Below are positions 32,129 to 39,973 of a stretch of 47,587 nt of DNA, in pieces. Source of the DNA: Bacteroidia bacterium. GTDB taxonomy: Bacteria > Bacteroidota > Bacteroidia > Flavobacteriales > Flavobacteriaceae. The notes under the pieces were generated by a model that saw nothing but the letters and a program-made list of their open reading frames with translations, had not been told where the DNA came from and ran no database searches. The stretch covers positions 1 to 47,587 of the forward strand of contig JAUIJA010000014.1 in assembly GCA_030431055.1 (NCBI GenBank). The letters run 5' to 3'. The translations under genes and the position numbers were made by a program. Numbering within the stretch: the first letter of the stretch is position 1; each line of letters starts with the position of its first letter.

Positions 32129-33366
32129 TGAATTTACATTTACAAAAGTCAAAAGTCAAAAACTTAAAATCAAAAGTTACAATAACAGGGAGTAAATCTG
32201 AAACCAATAGATTATTGCTTTTACAAGCGTTGTATCCTAATTTAACTTTAGATAATATTTCCAATTCAGATGATTCTGAAATAATGCAAAAGGCTTTAAA
32301 AAGCTTAGAAACTGAAATAGATGTTCATCACGCAGGAACAGCAATGCGTTTTCTTACCGCTTTTTTTGCAATTCAAGAAGAGAGAGAGGTTGTGTTAACA
32401 GGTTCTTCACGAATGAAAGAACGGCCAATAAAAATTTTAGTAGAAGCATTACAAGAACTCGGAGCTGATATTTCCTATGTGGAAAATGAAGGTTTTCCTC
32501 CAATTCAAATCAAAGGAAGAAAACTAATACAGAATAAAGTTTCTTTACCTGCAAATGTCAGTAGCCAATATATTTCAGCTTTGTTGTTAATTGCACCAAA
32601 GTTAGAAAGCGGATTAGAGTTAACTTTAGAAGGTAATATTACTTCGGTTCCTTATATCAAAATGACCTTAGCTTTGCTAAATGAAATTGGCGTAAAAACT
32701 TCTTTCGAAAAGAACAAAATAACAGTTTGTCATGCTGAGCATGTCGAAGCATCTCAATTAACTGTAGAATCCGATTGGAGTTCAGCTTCGTATTGGTATT
32801 CTATAGTGGCTTTATCTGAAATAGGAACCCAAATTACTTTGTCGAGTTACAAAAAGAATAGTTTACAAGGTGATGCTGTTTTAACTGAAATTTATAAAGA
32901 TTTTGGTGTTGAAACCTTTTTCAATGAAAACAATACAATAACTATTAGCAAAAAAGCGACTCATAATTCACAACTCATAACTCATAACTTAAATAATTGT
33001 CCCGATATTGCTCAAACAATTGCAGTAACATGTTTTGGTTTAGGAATAGCTTGCGATTTATATGGCTTACATACGTTAAAAATTAAGGAAACCGATAGGT
33101 TAGAAGCTTTGAAAAATGAATTAACAAAACTTAGTGCTGATATTTCAGTAACTTATGATTCTTTACATTTAAAAGCGTCAAATAAAATTAATGAAAATAT
33201 AAAAATAAAAACATATCAAGATCACCGAATGGCGATGGCTTTCGCACCACTTTCGTTAAAAACTTCCATGATTATAGAAGAAGCTGAGGTTGTTTCTAAG
33301 TCTTATCCTAGTTTTTGGGAAGATTTAAAATCTTTAGGATTTCTTTTTCAATCAATTGATAATTAA
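32128..33366 (+). CDS. aroA: 3-Phosphoshikimate 1-carboxyvinyltransferase (EPSP synthase) with repeat-derived segments
   Basis: Joins phosphoenolpyruvate to shikimate-3-phosphate in the aromatic pathway. Family motifs are present: GSKSETNRLLLLQAL near the N-terminus, GTAMRFLTA, SGRP-equivalent KERPIKILVEAL, SDWSSASYW, KIKETDRLEAL and DHRMAMAFAPL. The 412-residue protein starts at GTG 32128. Three short segments, residues 4-14, 201-209 and 278-288, are encoded by sequences of the dispersed-repeat type (see the repeat entries) and replace variable loops; all keep the frame and none hits an active-site motif, so activity is probably kept. It is the last gene of the rsgA operon. Confidence 0.9.
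   Translation: MNLHLQKSKVKNLKSKVTITGSKSETNRLLLLQALYPNLTLDNISNSDDSEIMQKALKSLETEIDVHHAGTAMRFLTAFFAIQEEREVVLTGSSRMKERPIKILVEALQELGADISYVENEGFPPIQIKGRKLIQNKVSLPANVSSQYISALLLIAPKLESGLELTLEGNITSVPYIKMTLALLNEIGVKTSFEKNKITVCHAEHVEASQLTVESDWSSASYWYSIVALSEIGTQITLSSYKKNSLQGDAVLTEIYKDFGVETFFNENNTITISKKATHNSQLITHNLNNCPDIAQTIAVTCFGLGIACDLYGLHTLKIKETDRLEALKNELTKLSADISVTYDSLHLKASNKINENIKIKTYQDHRMAMAFAPLSLKTSMIIEEAEVVSKSYPSFWEDLKSLGFLFQSIDN
32137..32176. repeat. AAAAGTC-type short repeats at the start of aroA
   Basis: ACAAAAGTCAAAAGTCAAAA and then AATCAAAAGTTAC make a run of 7- to 9-base units, translated as LQKSKVKNLKSKVT. The same units, reverse-complemented, occur inside namZ at about 45966-45989. Confidence 0.6.
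32729..32754. repeat. palindrome-bearing repeat inside aroA
   Basis: GTCATGCTGAGCATGTCGAA followed by GCATCT is of the type seen between genes in many flavobacterial genomes. It contains CATGCT-G-AGCATG, a perfect 13-base palindrome, and is translated in frame as C201-HAEHVEAS-209. Confidence 0.65.
32959..32992. repeat. ACTCATAA repeats inside aroA
   Basis: Three copies of ACTCATAA (32959, 32973 and 32980) with a TTCACA spacer are translated as THNSQLITHN (residues 278-287) just before the conserved LNNCPDIAQT. Confidence 0.65.
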
Positions 33367-33394
33367 TGTGTTGTAAAAATAATTCCGAATTTAC

Positions 33395-33426
33395 TTGACA
33401 ACGCCTATTTCACGATTGTATATTTG
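33395..33426 (+). promoter_or_regulatory. queA promoter
   Basis: TTG at 33395-33397 and TATATTTG at 33419-33426, 21 bases apart, match the -33/-7 consensus. Confidence 0.6.
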
Positions 33427-33484
33427 CATTCGTTTTGATTTCAGAAAAATCTGATTTCTAAATCTTAAAATTCAAAAATTCACT

Positions 33485-34534
33485 ATGAAGTTATCTCATT
33501 TCAACTTTGATCTTCCAGCAGAATTGTTGGCAGAATTTCCTTCTGAAAATCGCGATGAAGCACGTTTAATGGTGGTTCACAGAAAAACAGGAGAAATCGA
33601 GCATAAATTGTTTAAAGATGTAATCGATTATTTCGACGATGGCGATGTAATGGTTTTAAACAATACAAAAGTTTTTCCAGCGCGATTGTTTGGTAATAAA
33701 GAAAAAACAGGTGCTCGCATCGAAGTTTTCTTATTACGCGAATTAAATGAAGAACAACGTTTATGGGATGTTTTAGTTGATCCAGCTCGTAAGATTAGAA
33801 TTGGAAATAAATTATACTTCGGAGAAGACGATTCGTTAGTTGCTGAGGTTATCGATAATACAACTTCTCGCGGAAGAACTTTACGTTTCTTATACGATGG
33901 TTCTTATGAGGAATTCAGAAAAAAATTATTAGAATTAGGAGAAACTCCTATTCCTAAATATATTAATAGAGATGTAACTCCAGAAGATGCAGATCGTTAC
34001 CAAACGATTTATGCAAAAGAAGAAGGAGCAGTAGCAGCACCTACAGCTGGTTTACACTTTTCAAAGCACTTAATGAAGCGTTTAGAAATTAAAGGTGTAG
34101 ATTTTGCTGAAGTTACACTTCATATTGGTTTAGGAACATTCAATCCTGTTGAGGTTGAAGATTTGTCTAAACACAAAATGGATTCTGAAGAAATGGTTAT
34201 AACACAAGAAGCTTGTGATGTAGTTAATAATGCAAAAGCAAATAAGAAGAAAGTTTGTTGTGTAGGAACAACTTCAATGCGAGCTATGGAAAGTTCAGTT
34301 TCTTCAATGCAAACATTAAATCCTTTTGCAGGTTGGACAAATAAATTTATTTATCCTCCTTACGAATTTAGCATTGCAGATTGTATGATTACTAATTTCC
34401 ATACACCAAAATCTACTTTGTTAATGATGATTTCTGCTTTTTGCGGACATGATTTAATGAAGAAAGCTTATGAAGAAGCTATTAAAGAAAAATATAAGTT
34501 CTACTCTTACGGAGATGCAATGTTAATTATATAA
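33485..34534 (+). CDS. queA: S-adenosylmethionine:tRNA ribosyltransferase-isomerase
   Basis: Transfers and rearranges the ribosyl part of SAM onto 7-aminomethyl-7-deazaguanine in tRNA, a late step in queuosine synthesis. The 349 residues match QueA: start [50 protein letters not shown] and [17 protein letters not shown]. It is a single-gene unit with its own promoter and terminator. Another queuosine gene, queE, is at 41639, and the SAM used here comes from the metK product. Confidence 0.95.
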   Translation: MKLSHFNFDLPAELLAEFPSENRDEARLMVVHRKTGEIEHKLFKDVIDYFDDGDVMVLNNTKVFPARLFGNKEKTGARIEVFLLRELNEEQRLWDVLVDPARKIRIGNKLYFGEDDSLVAEVIDNTTSRGRTLRFLYDGSYEEFRKKLLELGETPIPKYINRDVTPEDADRYQTIYAKEEGAVAAPTAGLHFSKHLMKRLEIKGVDFAEVTLHIGLGTFNPVEVEDLSKHKMDSEEMVITQEACDVVNNAKANKKKVCCVGTTSMRAMESSVSSMQTLNPFAGWTNKFIYPPYEFSIADCMITNFHTPKSTLLMMISAFCGHDLMKKAYEEAIKEKYKFYSYGDAMLII

Positions 34535-34556
34535 CAAGTTAATAAATAATATTGAT

Positions 34557-34588
34557 AAAAAGCTGTCTTTTTTGACAGCTTTTTTTTG
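34557..34588 (+). terminator. queA terminator
   Basis: AAAAGCTGTC and GACAGCTTTT form a stem around a T-rich loop, followed by T8. Confidence 0.88.
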
Positions 34589-34645
34589 ATTTTTTACGGA
34601 ATTAATAATTAATTTTATAAAAATTTTTAAAAACTTCAATTTATA

Positions 34646-35938
34646 ATGAGTTTTCAAAACACTAGAGAATTTGCACAAGAATTAGATAGACAAGATGAGT
34701 TAAAAGCATATAGAAATGAGTTTATCTTTCCTAAAGTTAAAGGGAAACAAGTTATATACTTTACAGGAAATTCTCTCGGACTTCAATCAAAAAGAGCTAA
34801 AGAGTATGTAGATGAAGTTATGAATGATTGGGGAAATCTTGCAGTTGAAGGTCATTTTTATGCAGAAAAACCTTGGTGGGATTATCACGAACGTTTTTGT
34901 CAACCATTAAGTGAAATTGTAGGCGCAAAACCTTTAGAGGTTGGTGTGATGAATACGCTAACAGTTAACTTACACTTAATGATGGTTTCGTTTTATAAAC
35001 CTTCAAAAACAAAGTTTAAAATAATTTGTGAAGAAAAGGCATTTCCAAGTGATCAATATATGTTTCAAAGTCAGGTTGACTTCCATGCAAAGAATATTGG
35101 TTTCGATCCAAAAGATGCAATTGTTGAGGTCAAAAGACGAGAAGGCGAACATAACATTCGTTTAGAAGATGTTGTAGCTAAAATTAATGAAGTTGGTGAT
35201 GAATTAGCTTTAGTTTTAATTGGCGGTGTTAATTATTACACTGGACAAGTTTTCGATATGAAAACAATTACAGCAGCCGGACAAAAAGTGGGAGCTTATG
35301 TAGGTTGGGATTTAGCGCATGCTGTTGGAAATGTTGAGTTGAAATTAAATGAATGGGGAGTTGATTTTGCGGCTTGGTGTAGTTATAAATATATGAATTC
35401 AGGTCCAGGAAATATTTCAGGTTTCTTTGTTCATGAAAAACATCATCACGATAAAGATTTATCTCGTTTTGCTGGTTGGTACGGACATAATAAAGAACGT
35501 AGATTTTTAATGGAATCTCAATTTGATCCTGTAGCTGGAGCAAATGGTTGGCAAATAAGTAACCTTCCTGTTTTGGCAATGGCGCCATATTTAGCTTCAG
35601 TCGAAATGTTCAAAGAGATTGGAATGCCAAAATTAATTCAGAAGCGAAATTTAATTACGGCATATTTAGAATTCATTTTACATGAAATCGATAAAGAAAT
35701 TCCAAGTACAGAATTTGAAGTAATAACACCTGCAAGTCAAGAAGAAAGAGCTTGTCAATTATCGGTTTATATTCACGGACAAGGAAAAGAATTATTTCAT
35801 TACCTAATGGAAAATGGAGTAATTGTAGATTGGCGTGAACCTAATGTTATCAGAATGGCACCAGTTCCTTTATATTCTTCATTTGAAGATATGTATGAGT
35901 TTGGGCAAATTCTAAAAAAAGGGATTTTAAAAAACTAA
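34646..35938 (+). CDS. kynU: Kynureninase
   Basis: PLP enzyme that cleaves kynurenine or 3-hydroxykynurenine to (3-hydroxy)anthranilate and alanine. The 430 residues show YFTGNSLGLQS (substrate loop), NTLTVNLHLM, VGWDLAHAVGNVEL (with the PLP Asp) and WCSYKYMNSGPG with the PLP Lys248. It opens a four-gene run with the arginase-fold gene (15 bases on), the NUMOD4 gene and kmo. The order suggests tryptophan breakdown; tryptophan dioxygenase, a formamidase of known type and 3-hydroxyanthranilate dioxygenase are not in the window. Confidence 0.94.
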   Translation: MSFQNTREFAQELDRQDELKAYRNEFIFPKVKGKQVIYFTGNSLGLQSKRAKEYVDEVMNDWGNLAVEGHFYAEKPWWDYHERFCQPLSEIVGAKPLEVGVMNTLTVNLHLMMVSFYKPSKTKFKIICEEKAFPSDQYMFQSQVDFHAKNIGFDPKDAIVEVKRREGEHNIRLEDVVAKINEVGDELALVLIGGVNYYTGQVFDMKTITAAGQKVGAYVGWDLAHAVGNVELKLNEWGVDFAAWCSYKYMNSGPGNISGFFVHEKHHHDKDLSRFAGWYGHNKERRFLMESQFDPVAGANGWQISNLPVLAMAPYLASVEMFKEIGMPKLIQKRNLITAYLEFILHEIDKEIPSTEFEVITPASQEERACQLSVYIHGQGKELFHYLMENGVIVDWREPNVIRMAPVPLYSSFEDMYEFGQILKKGILKN

Positions 35939-35953
35939 CTTAACTTTTGAGTT

Positions 35954-37033
35954 ATGACAACTAAAGATGAAATTTTAAAAAATTTTGACCCAAGTCAACC
36001 AGGTTTAGAAGATGGAACAATTTTCGGTTTGCCTTTTAGCGCAGAGGATAGCGAAATTATTGTTATTCCTATTCCTTGGGAAGTTACGGTTAGTTATGGT
36101 TCAGGCGCTTCAAAAGGACCCGATGCTATTTTAGAAGCTTCTTATCAAATAGATTTATTACACCAACAATTTCCAGATTTATGGAAGCTGGGAATTTTTT
36201 TAGATGATGCTCCTCAAAAAATGAAGAAGCAATCTAAGAAGTTTAAAAAGTTAGCGAAGCCAATCATTAAAGCTTTGGAGGAAGGAAAAATGATAGAACA
36301 TCATCCTGCACTTAAAGAAGATTTAGATAAAATCAATTATGCTTGTGCTGATATGGTTGAAGCTGTTAGAGAGAAGGCTTTACATTGGATTGAAAAAGGT
36401 AAAAAAGTAGTTCTATTAGGTGGTGATCACAGTACGCCACTAGGTTATTATCAAGCTTTAGCAGAAAAGCATAAAAACTTTGGGATTCTGCATCTTGATG
36501 CACATATGGATTTACGTATTGCTTATGAAGGATTTACTTATTCTCATGCTTCAGTTATGTATAATGCATTGCAAATCCCAAATATTTCTAAAATAGTACA
36601 AGTTGGAATTCGCGATTTTTGCCTACAAGAGCTTGATGTTGTTAAAAACGAGAAAGAAAGATTGGCTGTTCATACTGATATGGATATGAAAAAAGAGGCT
36701 TTTGAAGGGAAAACTTGGCAACAAAAATGTGACGAAATAATTGAGCAATTACCTGAAAAAGTTTGTATTTCTTTTGATATAGACGGAATGTATTCTTGGT
36801 ATGCTCCAAATACTGGAACGCCAGTTCCTGGTGGTTTTTCATTTGAGCAAGCAACTTATTTGTTTGATAAGTTAGCAGAAACCAAAAAAGAAATTATTGG
36901 TTTTGATTTAGTTGAAGTCGCACCAGGTAAGGATGATTGGGATGGAAATGTTGGAGCACGGATGCTGTTTCATATGTGTGGAATACTAGCAAAATCTCAA
37001 AATTTAACAGTAGGAGAAAAGATTGTTTTTTAG
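35954..37033 (+). CDS. Arginase/agmatinase/formimidoylglutamase-fold metal hydrolase
   Basis: A 359-residue ureohydrolase-fold protein with the full two-metal site: His159 (GGDHS), Asp182, His184 and Asp186 (LDAHMD), and Asp275 and Asp277 (SFDIDGMY). It is longer than standard arginases, with an insertion around residues 85-150 rich in Lys and Glu. The stretch after the last ligands (GMYSWYAPNTGTPVPGG) differs from arginase and agmatinase, so its substrate is open. It lies 15 bases after kynU, which makes a hydrolytic step in the kynurenine route (for example on N-formylkynurenine) worth considering; this is inference only. Confidence 0.85.
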   Translation: MTTKDEILKNFDPSQPGLEDGTIFGLPFSAEDSEIIVIPIPWEVTVSYGSGASKGPDAILEASYQIDLLHQQFPDLWKLGIFLDDAPQKMKKQSKKFKKLAKPIIKALEEGKMIEHHPALKEDLDKINYACADMVEAVREKALHWIEKGKKVVLLGGDHSTPLGYYQALAEKHKNFGILHLDAHMDLRIAYEGFTYSHASVMYNALQIPNISKIVQVGIRDFCLQELDVVKNEKERLAVHTDMDMKKEAFEGKTWQQKCDEIIEQLPEKVCISFDIDGMYSWYAPNTGTPVPGGFSFEQATYLFDKLAETKKEIIGFDLVEVAPGKDDWDGNVGARMLFHMCGILAKSQNLTVGEKIVF

Positions 37034-37094
37034 TTAGAGAAAAAAAGTGTAGTTTTACGTCTAACTAGCTGAATATTAATTAAATTTTTCACAA

Positions 37095-37703
37095 ATGAGT
37101 CACCCTTTAAAAGAAGAGTGGAGAGAGTTTGTGCCTCCTTTTGAGACGAACAAAAAATATTTTGTTTCTAATCTAGGTAAAGTAAAAACCAAAAGTAAAA
37201 GGAAAGATGGATCTTTAGTAGAAAAAGAACTTAAAGGAAGTCTTATTGATGGTTACCGTTATATTGGTTTTTCAAAGATAAAAGATGGCAAAAAAACAAA
37301 TTATCATTTCTCTTTTCACTATTTAGTAGGACTACTTTTTTTAGATCACGATCCTAAAAAACACACGCATGTTATACATTTAGACTATAAGCGTAGTAAT
37401 AATGTTGTAACAAACTTGCAGTGGGCTACAAAGCCAGAAATGTTAGCGCATGCTAAGAAAAGTCCTTTTGTAATTCAAGCTAAAAAGAATTTAGTTGAAT
37501 TCAATAAAAATCGTGACGGTCATAAGTTAACCGTTAAAGATGTTGTTAGATTAAAGAAAAAACTTTTTGATCCAAATCGGAAAATGCGATACAAAGCAAT
37601 TGCAAAAGAATTTAATATTTCTGAAATGCAATTATACCGTATTAAATCGGGAGTAAATTGGGGGCATATTAAAGTTGATATCGATGAAAAAAAAGCTGAT
37701 TAA
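37095..37703 (+). CDS. NUMOD4/HNH-like protein with a C-terminal HTH
   Basis: A 202-residue protein. The N-terminus (EEWREFVPPFETNKKYFVSN followed by LGKVKTK) matches the NUMOD4 domain of homing-endonuclease-like proteins. Residues 91-112 (THVIHLDYKRSNNVVTNLQW) resemble the HNH motif H-x-D...N-N...N-L-x-W and may be intact or degenerate. Residues 163-185 form a helix-turn-helix (KMRYKAIAKEFNISEMQLYRIKSG). No intron, intein or interrupted gene is nearby. It sits between arginase-fold and kmo genes on the same strand, so it may be a domesticated DNA-binding protein, possibly a regulator of the cluster (inference). Confidence 0.75.
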   Translation: MSHPLKEEWREFVPPFETNKKYFVSNLGKVKTKSKRKDGSLVEKELKGSLIDGYRYIGFSKIKDGKKTNYHFSFHYLVGLLFLDHDPKKHTHVIHLDYKRSNNVVTNLQWATKPEMLAHAKKSPFVIQAKKNLVEFNKNRDGHKLTVKDVVRLKKKLFDPNRKMRYKAIAKEFNISEMQLYRIKSGVNWGHIKVDIDEKKAD

Positions 37704-37718
37704 TTCAGCTTTTTTTTA
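37687..37718 (+). terminator. terminator overlapping the end of the NUMOD4 gene
   Basis: AAAAAAAGCTGA and TCAGCTTTTTTT flank a short AT-rich loop. The left arm is the last codons of the gene. It separates the gene from kmo, which has its own possible -7 box TATTTTTG at 37772-37779. Confidence 0.85.
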
Positions 37719-37804
37719 TTTATAAAGGCTTTTTATTTTAATCTTATCCAAAGAGTCTCTTAAATAATCAGTATTTTTGTAAAACTAATCTTAGAAATTT
37801 ATTC

Positions 37805-39145
37805 ATGCAAACTCAAAAGAAAATTGCGGTTGTTGGAGCTGGTTTGGTAGGTTCACTTTTGGCAATTTATTTAAAAAGAGCAGGACATATAGTTGATGTT
37901 TATGATAGAAGTCCAGATATACGAACTGTAGAGTTTTCTGGTCGTTCTATTAATTTAGTAATGTCAAATAGAGGCTGGAAAGCTTTAGAAAGTCTTGGTT
38001 TGGATGACGAAATTAAAAAGATTGGAATTCCAGTAGATAAACGTGCTATTCATATTGGTGATGATTCTTTAAATTACCAATATTATGGTAAAGAAGGCGA
38101 AGCTATTTATTCACTTTCAAGAGGAATTTTAAATCGTAAAATGATTGATTTAGCCGAAGCTGAAGGAGTAAATTTTATTTTCGAAAGTAAAATTTGGGAT
38201 GTTACTTTAGCAACAGCAACTTTACATCAAGGTGAAACAGAAAGAGGAGAATGGCATGATTTAAATTACGATATTGTTTTTGGTGCTGATGGCGCATTTT
38301 CACGTGTTCGTCATAGAATGCAACGACAAAGTATGTTTGATTATTCTCAAGATTTCTTAAAAATAGGATATAAAGAATTACATATTCCGGCAAATGAAGA
38401 TGGAACACATAAATTAGATAAAAATTCATTGCATATTTGGCCTCGAGGCGAATTTATGTTAATGGCTTTGGCGAATTTAGACGGAAGTTTTACATGTACA
38501 TTATTTATGCCACACGAAGGAGAAAATTCTTTTAAAAACTTACAAGATGAAGCTTCATTAGAAGCCTTTTTTGCAAAACATTTTCCTGACACAAAAGAAG
38601 TTATTCCTAATTTAGTTTACGATTTCTTTAAAAATCCTACAAGTTTCTTAGTGACAATGCGTTGTTTTCCTTGGACGTATACAGATAAAGTAGCGTTAAT
38701 AGGAGATGCTTGTCACGCGATTGTTCCATTTTACGGACATGGAATGAATGCTGGTTTTGAAGATATTACGATTTTGGTTGAAATGATGGAAAAATATGGC
38801 GATGACTGGGAAACTATTTTTGAGGAATATCAAAATTCAAGAAAACCAAATACAGATGCAATAGCTGAACTTTCTTATCGAAATTTCATGGAAATGAGTT
38901 CGAAAACAGCTGATGATAAATTTCATTTACAAAAGAAAATTGAAAAGTGGTTTGCCGAAAAACATCCAGAAAAATGGAAACCATTATATAGCCGTGTAAC
39001 ATTTAGTCACCAACCTTACGCTGAAGCATTAGCTGAAGGCGATAAACAAAATAAAATTATGCAGGAAGTTCTGAAAATTGACAATATAGAAGAGATTTGG
39101 AATACAAAACCAATAGAAGATAAAATTTTAGAATTACTAGAATAA
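37805..39145 (+). CDS. kmo: Kynurenine 3-monooxygenase
   Basis: FAD- and NADPH-dependent hydroxylase that makes 3-hydroxykynurenine. The 446-residue protein has the FAD loop GAGLVGS (11-17), GRSINLVMSNRGW (substrate side), the GADGAFSRVR motif and the second FAD motif GDACHAIVPFYGHGMNAGFED. The C-terminal membrane anchor of mitochondrial enzymes is absent, as in bacterial forms. With kynU in the same cluster it provides two consecutive steps of tryptophan breakdown towards 3-hydroxyanthranilate. Confidence 0.93.
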   Translation: MQTQKKIAVVGAGLVGSLLAIYLKRAGHIVDVYDRSPDIRTVEFSGRSINLVMSNRGWKALESLGLDDEIKKIGIPVDKRAIHIGDDSLNYQYYGKEGEAIYSLSRGILNRKMIDLAEAEGVNFIFESKIWDVTLATATLHQGETERGEWHDLNYDIVFGADGAFSRVRHRMQRQSMFDYSQDFLKIGYKELHIPANEDGTHKLDKNSLHIWPRGEFMLMALANLDGSFTCTLFMPHEGENSFKNLQDEASLEAFFAKHFPDTKEVIPNLVYDFFKNPTSFLVTMRCFPWTYTDKVALIGDACHAIVPFYGHGMNAGFEDITILVEMMEKYGDDWETIFEEYQNSRKPNTDAIAELSYRNFMEMSSKTADDKFHLQKKIEKWFAEKHPEKWKPLYSRVTFSHQPYAEALAEGDKQNKIMQEVLKIDNIEEIWNTKPIEDKILELLE

Positions 39146-39171
39146 AAAAAGAGGCTTTTGCCTCTTTTTTA
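39143..39171. terminator. two-way terminator between kmo and the cupin gene
   Basis: AAAAAAGAGGC and GCCTCTTTTTT enclose a TTTT loop; A-runs and T-runs on the two sides let it serve both converging genes. Confidence 0.88.
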
Positions 39172-39528
39172 TTCTTCTCTATTTACAGTTTCGATACTAA
39201 ACGCAGGTTTACAAATTGCAATATATTCGCAAGGTTCATCAAACGGATTAGAATATTGAACTCGTGTGTTTTTTTCAATTTTAATAGATTGACCCGCTTC
39301 TAGAATTATTTTTTCATCATCAATAATAAATTGTTTTTTACCTTTTATTATATAAGTATATTCATCAAATTCTGGAGTTTGAAAAGGTTCGCTCCATTTA
39401 GGTGGAGCAATCATGTGTGCAATTGAAATTTCTGAATTGTTAGTTGTTAACCCGTGATGTTCTTCAATTAATTTTCCATCAGTTGTAGGCACTACAAAAG
39501 GTGATTTTTGAATAAAATATTTTTTCAT
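39169..39528 (-). CDS. Cupin-domain protein
   Basis: A 119-residue single cupin barrel. Motif 1 is around EPFQTPEFDEYTYIIKGKKQF and motif 2 around NPFDEPCEYIAICKPAF. The usual metal His residues are mostly replaced (one Glu and few His remain), so a sugar- or small-ligand-binding role is as likely as catalysis. The start overlaps the stop of the upstream lipoprotein gene (TAATG), so the two are coupled. It is not 3-hydroxyanthranilate dioxygenase, although kmo is next door. Confidence 0.8.
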   Translation of the reverse strand: MKKYFIQKSPFVVPTTDGKLIEEHHGLTTNNSEISIAHMIAPPKWSEPFQTPEFDEYTYIIKGKKQFIIDDEKIILEAGQSIKIEKNTRVQYSNPFDEPCEYIAICKPAFSIETVNREE

Positions 39529-39971
39529 TAGTCCCAAATGTATTTCCAAGTATTATCTTTTTGTCTTTTCCAAACCGTATGAAAAATTCCAGTGAAAATA
39601 GTTTCTTTACCTTCTTCATTGATAATAATCCACTCGTATTTTCCAAAAGTTGAAGCCATTGTGCCATCTTCAGAAACTTCAATTACATCAGGTTTCCAAC
39701 TCACTTTAGCCGATTTGTAAACAGGTTTGTTGTAGTAATTTTTAATATTTTCTTTTCCTGAAAATAAAGTGTCGTTTTCTCTTTTAATTACAGCATTTTC
39801 AGCTGCGAATTCATGAAAAGCAACATCAATTCCTTTTTCAGTACAAGCTTTGTTGAAATTTGTTTCAGTTTTTTCTATTTCTGCTTTAATTGCGTCTAAG
39901 TTCATTTCTTTTTCCGAATTGCATGAAATTAAACAAAAAAGGATAATTCCATAAAAGACTTTTGCAAACAT
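39528..39971 (-). CDS. SnoaL/DUF4440-like lipoprotein
   Basis: A 147-residue protein with a lipoprotein signal (hydrophobic helix then LISC at residues 14-17, followed by NSEKE). The mature part has the helix and curved-sheet pattern of NTF2-like proteins: ETNFNKACTEKGIDVAFHEF, then AVIKRENDTLFSGKENIKNYY, and a C-terminal WKYIWD. Such domains bind or convert small molecules; no specific function can be given. It is two bases downstream of the HerA-like gene, probably in one operon with it and the cupin gene. Confidence 0.75.
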   Translation of the reverse strand: MFAKVFYGIILFCLISCNSEKEMNLDAIKAEIEKTETNFNKACTEKGIDVAFHEFAAENAVIKRENDTLFSGKENIKNYYNKPVYKSAKVSWKPDVIEVSEDGTMASTFGKYEWIIINEEGKETIFTGIFHTVWKRQKDNTWKYIWD

Positions 39972-39973
39972 AA

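Noticed and set aside
32959..32992. Short repeats taken as a CRISPR array
   Set aside because: Unit length is only 7-8 bases, there are no spacers of constant size, and the region is translated inside aroA.
37095..37703. Active homing endonuclease with an associated intron
   Set aside because: No group I/II intron features or split gene can be seen on either side.
39169..39528. 3-Hydroxyanthranilate dioxygenase next to kmo
   Set aside because: The cupin is too short, on the opposite strand, and lacks the family metal-ligand pattern.
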